A DNA stretch of 64,000 nt from an uncultured Cohaesibacter sp. GTDB lineage: Bacteria; Pseudomonadota; Alphaproteobacteria; Rhizobiales; Cohaesibacteraceae. The stretch covers positions 3,698,775 to 3,762,774 of the forward strand of contig NZ_OY781091.1 of NCBI RefSeq assembly GCF_963676275.1, read 5' to 3'. Both the position numbers and the translations under genes were made by a program. Each line of letters starts with the position of its first letter. Position 1 is the first letter of the stretch. Below the pieces are notes generated by a model, which worked only from the letters and a program-made list of their open reading frames with translations, did not search any database and had not been told where the DNA came from. Below, piece after piece: positions 60,788-64,000 of the stretch.

Positions 60788-61928
60788 CAGACACCACCAT
60801 GGTCAAATCCACGTCCGTCACGACACCAAACTGATGAGGGGCCAACTGACGATCTACAAGACCTGCCAAATCCAGCTCGATATCTACCAGATTTGTGAAA
60901 TTGTTCCGGGCAACGACGGTGAGCGCCGATAGAGCAAGATAAGATCCGAGGGACCGTTGCCAGATGGCTGCCGCATCCGATAAGTCCGCTTCCATATCTA
61001 GCTGGGTGCTGGTTGCATCTCCTTCAATCAAAGCCGATCCGCTAACTTTGAAGCTGACGGCTTCCGCAGGAAAAACGGATACATCATCACCCTGAGGCCG
61101 CTTGTCTTCAGGATCGAGCCAGCATTTCACGCGAGCGCAGTAGTCTTCGGATGGAACGCCGCTATCCAGCAAAAGATAAATCCAGATATGACCCGGCTCG
61201 GGGCGAATGACGGCGACAGCAACAATTGCGGAACTGAATGCCAGAACCTGCTGGCGATAGCTTTCTTTCGGCCCTGCTTTGGAAATCCGGTCATGAGCAT
61301 AGGCGGCACGCATCCGAAGGCTATCATCGTCCTCCTCATCAGCCCCACCTTCTGTCTCTGTGATATTGGCAACAGAGACACCATCTTGGGACGCCTGAAA
61401 GGCGTTGATCTGGCCAGCAATCAAGCCATTGGCGTCTTCACCTTCATCTTCAGCAGTCGCTCCCACGGTACCAGACAATTGCCCGGCTTCGATCAGTAAC
61501 TGCTCATCGGTCGAGAAGCGATAGTCGCCCCCCACCGCAATTGTGCCTTCGGGCAGGTAGAAGTCCTCAGCCTGTGCGCTATTAAGGGTAACCTGCAAGT
61601 CGCAAGTGGCAGCAGCAGCCTTCAGCCGGTAGGTCGAATTGTTGGCGGCAACGACATCCAGATGCTCCCCCTCGGCGAAGAGCAGCCAACGTTGCTTGGA
61701 AGCAATCTGCCCTTCCTGACCAAGCAGCGAGAATCCATAAGAGAGAAGATCGATCAGGATCTGCTCATATTGTGCCGGATAGAGTGTGCGTTGCGGACCG
61801 TCTTCAGCATTTTCAAACCAGTCAACCAGCAGTTCTTTCCAATCAGCCGAACTGGTGGTGAAACATTGCGGTGCGCCACGGGCGATCAGCTCTTCAGCTG
61901 TATAGGCTTTGACCAGGTCGGAGGCCAT
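60780..61928 (-). CDS. Phage baseplate protein J
   Basis: Baseplate J/gp47-like protein, the wedge component of contractile-tail baseplates. The 382-residue protein is acidic in the middle (EDEGEDANG, EGGADEEDDDSLRMRAAYAHD) with the family segment DDSLRMRAAYAHDRISKAGP (about 202-221), and SYRQQVLAFS after it. Family length is about 300-380. Its start overlaps the stop of the gp25-like gene (TAATG). It fits the P2 order W-J-I. Confidence 0.9.
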   Translation of the reverse strand: MASDLVKAYTAEELIARGAPQCFTTSSADWKELLVDWFENAEDGPQRTLYPAQYEQILIDLLSYGFSLLGQEGQIASKQRWLLFAEGEHLDVVAANNSTYRLKAAAATCDLQVTLNSAQAEDFYLPEGTIAVGGDYRFSTDEQLLIEAGQLSGTVGATAEDEGEDANGLIAGQINAFQASQDGVSVANITETEGGADEEDDDSLRMRAAYAHDRISKAGPKESYRQQVLAFSSAIVAVAVIRPEPGHIWIYLLLDSGVPSEDYCARVKCWLDPEDKRPQGDDVSVFPAEAVSFKVSGSALIEGDATSTQLDMEADLSDAAAIWQRSLGSYLALSALTVVARNNFTNLVDIELDLAGLVDRQLAPHQFGVVTDVDLTMVVSDD

Positions 61929-62314
61929 TACGCAGCCTCCTGCAACTGGACCGATGTCCGCTGGATCTCCCTGACGACGGCTTCAACCGGATACCAGCTG
62001 ATGGTCACCGCATAATGGGCAAAGTCGATGACTTCCGCCTCAATGCCGGAAAGCACGATGCGGGGTTCCCATTTGGTGATGGCGTCCCAGATTTCTCGTT
62101 TGATGGCGGGAATGGCAACAGCAGGCGGTCGGTCGAGATAATTCACCGCGTCGCAGAATTTCTCGGGCTCTGTTGGCACCGAACGTTTTGGCATCAGGAC
62201 AATGGTCCGTACTGCCTGATGCAGATCATCAAGGCCAACAACAATCTCACCCCAAGAGCCTTCAGCGCCCAGAGAGACCTTATGTTGCCAATGAAGATAA
62301 TCGATATGCACCAT
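61928..62314 (-). CDS. Phage baseplate wedge protein W (GPW/gp25 family)
   Basis: This 128-residue protein is of the GPW/gp25 family, a lysozyme-like baseplate wedge protein. It shows LDDLHQAVRTIVLMPKRSVP (about 28-47), typical of gp25, and DRPPAVAIPAIKREIWDAI. Its stop overlaps the J start. Upstream, where gpV would normally be, the unusual reverse-oriented gene at 62441 is found. Confidence 0.88.
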   Translation of the reverse strand: MVHIDYLHWQHKVSLGAEGSWGEIVVGLDDLHQAVRTIVLMPKRSVPTEPEKFCDAVNYLDRPPAVAIPAIKREIWDAITKWEPRIVLSGIEAEVIDFAHYAVTISWYPVEAVVREIQRTSVQLQEAA

Positions 62315-62440
62315 GCTGACAGATCCGCGTTGGAAATGAACCTGTCAGCAGTATAGACACGTGCGCTTTTTGAGGTTACGGAAGTGTTCCAGTTCAATTC
62401 AAGATAGAGATGCATTTTCACTGAGAAGGCGAGGATAGCA

Positions 62441-63277
62441 ATGACCGAAAAGGCCTACGAGGAGAGAGTTATTGTTTTTATTGATTTTCTAGGCTTCAAG
62501 GCTTTGGTCGATAAAACCAAAACAAATCAACAAAAATTGCAAGAATTGCTGGAAGCTATGAAATCGCTGAAGGACGGAATGTCAGCCGAGCAGGAATTTG
62601 TCGACAGTTGCAGTTTCTCGCAATTTTCGGACTGTGTTGTGCTGACATTTAAAATTCATGAAGAAAGTGCCGTATTCTACCTCATAAACCAGTTGGCCAT
62701 CATTTGCATTGAATTGATAGATAAAGGTTTTTTATTACGCGGAGCAGTAACCGTAGGGGATTTGTATCACGATGATGACTATCTAGTAGGACCCGGAATG
62801 ATCGAAGCCTACCAACTAGAAAGCCAAGTGGCAAAATTTCCCCGAATTATCATCGATCCAAGCTTGCTAGAAGTGGCGCGAGATGCTCATGGCCAACAAC
62901 ACACCCCAGAGTATGAAGAGAAAAGCATAAAAAAATTCCTCAAAAAAGATAAAGATGGATGGTTGTATATAGATTATTTTTCTTTCGAAGGAGTGGTTGT
63001 TTCTGCAGGGATGGAGGAGGAGGCTTTTTCTGGTTATATTCATAGAATAGGAAAATTATGTAAGGATAATCTTGAAATTAGAAGCGTATCTGTATTTGAA
63101 AAAACTACATGGATTTTGGAAAAATACAGATGTGCAGTGAAAGAATTTCGCAATTATTATGAAAATCCAGAAACGAATAATCGAGAATACTGCCGTATAA
63201 TTGCGGGAAATTCGTTACTAAAAAAGAGAGAGAAGAGAATGAGAAATCGACTACTTCTCGATATGTTGTTCAATTAA
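62441..63277 (+). CDS. Class III nucleotide-cyclase-like protein, AT-rich insert in the tail operon
   Basis: This 278-residue protein has two aspartates placed like the metal ligands of class III nucleotidyl cyclases: Asp15 in VIVFIDFLGFKALV and Asp64 in FSQFSDCVVLTF. A third conserved segment, GAVTVGDLYHDDDYLVGPG (about 101-119) then EAYQLES, mirrors the cyclase region before the dimer arm. The C-terminal half is Lys-rich and unassigned. It is on the opposite strand, in a much more AT-rich composition than the flanking phage genes, and lies exactly between V and W, so it is a later insertion (moron). The start has GAGG 9 bases upstream. Activity is inferred. Similar families include pyrimidine cyclases of antiphage systems, but many members are uncharacterised. 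Confidence 0.6.
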   Translation: MTEKAYEERVIVFIDFLGFKALVDKTKTNQQKLQELLEAMKSLKDGMSAEQEFVDSCSFSQFSDCVVLTFKIHEESAVFYLINQLAIICIELIDKGFLLRGAVTVGDLYHDDDYLVGPGMIEAYQLESQVAKFPRIIIDPSLLEVARDAHGQQHTPEYEEKSIKKFLKKDKDGWLYIDYFSFEGVVVSAGMEEEAFSGYIHRIGKLCKDNLEIRSVSVFEKTTWILEKYRCAVKEFRNYYENPETNNREYCRIIAGNSLLKKREKRMRNRLLLDMLFN

Positions 63278-63280
63278 ATA

Positions 63281-63811
63281 TCACCCCGGCACCCCAGTCT
63301 TGCTCGGTCCCGGCAGCACATCCAGATGCTTGTGATCATCCCCGACCGTCTGGCCGTTATGGGTGAAGACCCCGCCTTCTGCTTGGAAATCACCAGTTAC
63401 CTTGACATTGGCAGTAATATGCAGGTCTGAGCCTTCCATCACAGCCGAGTTGAACCCTTTGATCGTGACGTTGCCACTCGCCCGGTCTATGATCATCTCC
63501 ATGCCGCTGGCAAAGACCTTATGCTCGACACCCGGATCATCCGATGGCGCGCTGTCTTCACTGTTCCAGCAGGAGCCGAGAACGCAGCCGTCCTCGCCAT
63601 CCCAGTCAATGAGGCAATTGACTTGCTCGCCGACATTGGGCATGGACCAGCTCTTGTTGGCGCCGGTTCCGCTCTGGTTGGCATTTAGCCAGAAACTGTC
63701 GGTTTCGTCTTCATCGCCAAAGGTGACGCGGATTCGCCCCTTCTTGATTTCCTTGACGGTCCCTCGCCGATAGGGCGAATTCTTCTCATTGTTGCGAAAG
63801 CGCTCAGTCAT
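63281..63811 (-). CDS. Phage baseplate assembly protein V
   Basis: Baseplate assembly protein V (P2 gpV family), the central spike and membrane-piercing protein of contractile tails. The 176-residue protein has the N-terminal OB domain (RRGTVKEIKKGRIRVTFGDE, about 14-33, and VGEQVNCLIDWDGEDGCVLG) and a C-terminal beta-rich spike with ITANVKVTGDF. The frame is open to 63928, but the ATG at 63811, following the late-control-D stop, fits the family. It ends only 3 bases from the stop of the opposite-strand cyclase-like gene. Confidence 0.87.
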   Translation of the reverse strand: MTERFRNNEKNSPYRRGTVKEIKKGRIRVTFGDEDETDSFWLNANQSGTGANKSWSMPNVGEQVNCLIDWDGEDGCVLGSCWNSEDSAPSDDPGVEHKVFASGMEMIIDRASGNVTIKGFNSAVMEGSDLHITANVKVTGDFQAEGGVFTHNGQTVGDDHKHLDVLPGPSKTGVPG

Positions 63812-63812
63812 C

Positions 63813-64000
63813 TCAAATCCCCTTGAGATCAAGTCTGGTGGTGTAGTTGCCGCGTTTGACGGAATGGGTGGCTTTGTGAATGAGGTAGGAACCCGCATAG
63901 CGGCCAAAGGTGGAGCCAAGAGCAACAACGAGGCCAGCCACCAAGGTGGGATCTCCTACCAACGACAGGCCGGCCGTGCGTTTGTTCTCATTGGCCTTGG
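63813..64000 (-). CDS. Phage late control protein D (P2 gpD family), C-terminal end, 5' truncated
   Basis: A minus-strand frame is open from the window edge to a TGA at 63813-63815. The last residues, with LIHKATHSVKRGNYTTRLDL, match the C-terminus of P2 gpD-type proteins, which form the baseplate hub. The gpV ATG starts one base after the stop. The beginning of the gene lies outside the window. Confidence 0.75.
   Translation of the reverse strand, partial: KANENKRTAGLSLVGDPTLVAGLVVALGSTFGRYAGSYLIHKATHSVKRGNYTTRLDLKGI

Noticed and set aside
62441-63277. A complete Pycsar defence operon
   Set aside because: Only the cyclase-like protein is visible. Neighbouring genes are baseplate proteins, not a membrane or TIR effector, so a full system cannot be claimed.
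1-64000. CRISPR array, rRNA operon or retron
   Set aside because: No regularly spaced direct repeats, no 16S/23S-like sequence and no reverse transcriptase motif were seen.

Overview
The window looks like a chromosomal segment of an alphaproteobacterium, probably a Hyphomicrobiales (Rhizobiales) member; a Cohaesibacter- or Stappiaceae-like marine lineage is a guess only. Supporting signs are the moderately high GC with strong C/G third-position bias, and gene neighbourhoods typical of the class: uvrC-pgsA-moaD-moaE, ilvE beside a MarR/OmpR/histidine-kinase trio, lgt-midA-pgeF, rplY-pth-ychF, petABC, trmL-hemF, and the chain DUF1285-NUDIX-small membrane protein-CCA transferase. Translation starts include several GTG and TTG codons (lgt, petA, HAD phosphatase, FMN reductase).

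Layout. 1-5.3 kb: end of a Ca2+/Na+ antiporter, then uvrC, pgsA, the two molybdopterin synthase subunits and a secreted alpha/beta hydrolase. 5.4-9.4 kb: ilvE, divergent from a MarR regulator, an OmpR response regulator and its EnvZ-like kinase. 9.5-12.3 kb (minus strand): csaA, a TetR-like regulator, proC, ubiK. 12.4-18.9 kb: lgt, a MidA-type methyltransferase, pgeF, an M24-fold hydrolase, a lipoprotein and prs. 19-23.4 kb: an apparently leaderless ArsR gene with a permease, then rplY, pth and ychF. 23.5-29.3 kb: a minus-strand catabolic operon (CitMHS transporter, AtuA protein and small partner, CoA-transferase A/B, thiolase), opposite a LysR gene. 30.8-36.7 kb: an FMN reductase, a TetR repressor and a divergent EmrAB-TolC-type efflux operon whose outer-membrane gene carries a 1-nt frameshift. 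36.75-38.19 kb: an IS3-family insertion sequence. 38.2-45.7 kb: a small membrane protein, apt, a LacI regulator, the cytochrome bc1 operon and an ABC exporter. 46-55.5 kb: trmL-hemF, a HAD phosphatase, the CCA/NUDIX block, an acetyltransferase, a 36-codon gene with its own terminator, a metallophosphoesterase, a C-terminally anchored protein and an alpha/beta hydrolase.

55.99-64 kb: a tRNA-Met(CAT) gene followed by the edge of a P2-like myovirus prophage that runs out of the window. On the minus strand its baseplate and tail genes keep the P2 order D-V-[insert]-W-J-I-H, followed by a split tail fibre, a D12-class adenine methylase and small genes. The insert between V and W is an AT-rich gene on the opposite strand. 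It encodes a stand-alone protein resembling a class III nucleotide cyclase, with both candidate metal-binding aspartates present. This is the strongest candidate in the window for an undescribed accessory (possibly anti-phage signalling) function; that role is inference, because no effector gene is visible beside it.

Smaller points of interest are a perfect hairpin covering the csaA ribosome binding site, a promoter plus intrinsic-terminator leader ahead of rplY, and overlapping palindromes in the LysR/CitMHS intergenic region.
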